Assembly (NCBI GenBank): GCA_002482715.1
Contig: DLGN01000278.1
Location: 1 to 7,655 of the forward strand
Direction: 5' to 3'
Source: Oxalobacteraceae bacterium UBA7693
GTDB lineage: Bacteria; Pseudomonadota; Gammaproteobacteria; Burkholderiales; Burkholderiaceae_D
Length of the DNA stretch: 7,655 nt
Shown: positions 7,059 through 7,655 of the stretch, piece after piece
How positions within the stretch are numbered: the first letter of the stretch is position 1
Layout: every line of letters begins with the position of its first letter
Notes under the pieces: model-generated
What the model was told of the DNA's origin: nothing
The model's database searches: none
The model's input: only the letters and a program-made list of their open reading frames with translations
Made by a program: the position numbers and the translations under genes

Positions 7059-7655
7059 ATGACATTGAAACGTATTCTATTTTGGGTAGTCGTATTGCCG
7101 GTGAGTTTATTTTTGCTGATGCAATTGTATTTTTTAATCCAAATTATCTGGTGGCGTAATTTTAATCCTGATTCGACCAGTTTTATGCGCAAGCAGGAAG
7201 CGATTTTGCAAGAAAAAGATCCTAAGTTTGTGTTGAAACATAAGTGGGTCGATTATTCAAAAATCTCTAGAAATTTAAAGCGTGCAGTCATCGCCTCGGA
7301 AGATGATGGCTTCTCTGATCATGAAGGTGTGGATTGGGATGCGATGCAAAAAGCCTTTGAGAAAAATAAGAAAAAAGGCAAAGTGGTCTCAGGTGGATCG
7401 ACGATCACGCAACAGTTAGCGAAGAATTTATTTCTGTCTGGCGAACGCAGTTATTACCGTAAAGGTCAGGAATTAATTATTACCTTTATGTTAGAGATGT
7501 GTATGGATAAAGAGCGCATCTTTGAAATTTATTTGAATTCGGTCGAATGGGGAATTGGTGTGTTTGGTGCGGAGGCAGCTGCGCGTCATTATTACGGCAT
7601 CAGTGCTGCAGCTTTATCGCCTTCCCAGGCTGCCAGGCTGGCAGTGATGCTGCCC
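7059..7655 (+). CDS. mtgA: Monofunctional peptidoglycan glycosyltransferase (5' part, truncated by window edge)
   Basis: MtgA is an inner-membrane GT51 enzyme that polymerises lipid II into glycan strands without a transpeptidase domain. The frame is open from 7059 to the right edge, giving 199 residues; E. coli MtgA has about 242, so perhaps 40 are missing. A transmembrane helix spans about residues 6-30, followed by WWR. GT51 motifs are complete: IASEDDGFSDHEGVDW (78-93) with the catalytic Glu81, GGSTITQQLAKNLFLS (112-127), RKGQEL with the second Glu138, and IYLNSVEWG (157-165). The two Glu are 57 apart, as in S. aureus PBP2 (Glu114, Glu171). The short N-terminal part and the adjacency to aroE, a common betaproteobacterial order, favour MtgA over a class A penicillin-binding protein; the missing C-terminus prevents proof. 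It is 2 bases after aroE and very likely cotranscribed. Confidence 0.92.
   Translation, partial: MTLKRILFWVVVLPVSLFLLMQLYFLIQIIWWRNFNPDSTSFMRKQEAILQEKDPKFVLKHKWVDYSKISRNLKRAVIASEDDGFSDHEGVDWDAMQKAFEKNKKKGKVVSGGSTITQQLAKNLFLSGERSYYRKGQELIITFMLEMCMDKERIFEIYLNSVEWGIGVFGAEAAARHYYGISAAALSPSQAARLAVMLP

Overview
The window is a stretch of ordinary core chromosome from a betaproteobacterium, most likely of the order Burkholderiales and perhaps an Oxalobacteraceae-type genome of moderate GC. That placement is an inference from the family content and gene order: mpl, a YqiA-type esterase, chorismate lyase, an RNB-family exoribonuclease, a TonB-like protein, aroE and mtgA. No homology search was possible. 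There are no mobile elements, RNA genes, CRISPR arrays or signs of recent transfer, and gene density is very high.

Layout. Positions 1-379 hold the 5' part of a minus-strand gene for an uncharacterised protein with a nucleotidyltransferase-like GxxxxGxxxxxSDIYL stretch; it runs off the left edge. A 135-bp divergent intergenic region (380-514) follows. From there everything is on the plus strand: mpl (515-1939), yqiA-like esterase (1956-2525), ubiC (2515-3126, overlapping the esterase), a 60-bp gap, an RNB-domain ribonuclease (3187-5286), a TonB/TolA-like membrane protein with a GTG start (5321-6217), aroE (6214-7056, 4-base ATGA overlap) and the 5' part of mtgA (7059 to the right edge, still open). 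The longest gap within the plus-strand run is 60 bp and no intrinsic terminator is visible, so the seven genes could form one long operon or two (mpl-yqiA-ubiC and rnb-tonB-aroE-mtgA).

Functional logic. Two genes serve the cell wall: mpl recycles the murein tripeptide and mtgA polymerises glycan strands. Two serve chorismate metabolism: aroE makes shikimate and ubiC takes chorismate to 4-hydroxybenzoate for ubiquinone. The remaining genes are RNA turnover, a small serine hydrolase and an envelope energy-transduction protein. The most notable points are a TonB-like protein that keeps the SxxxH transmembrane motif without exbB/exbD neighbours, an RNB active site with Glu in place of one usual Asp plus an acidic tail, and the divergent NTase-like gene whose second motif acid is Tyr. 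I see no convincing evidence of an undescribed multi-gene system.
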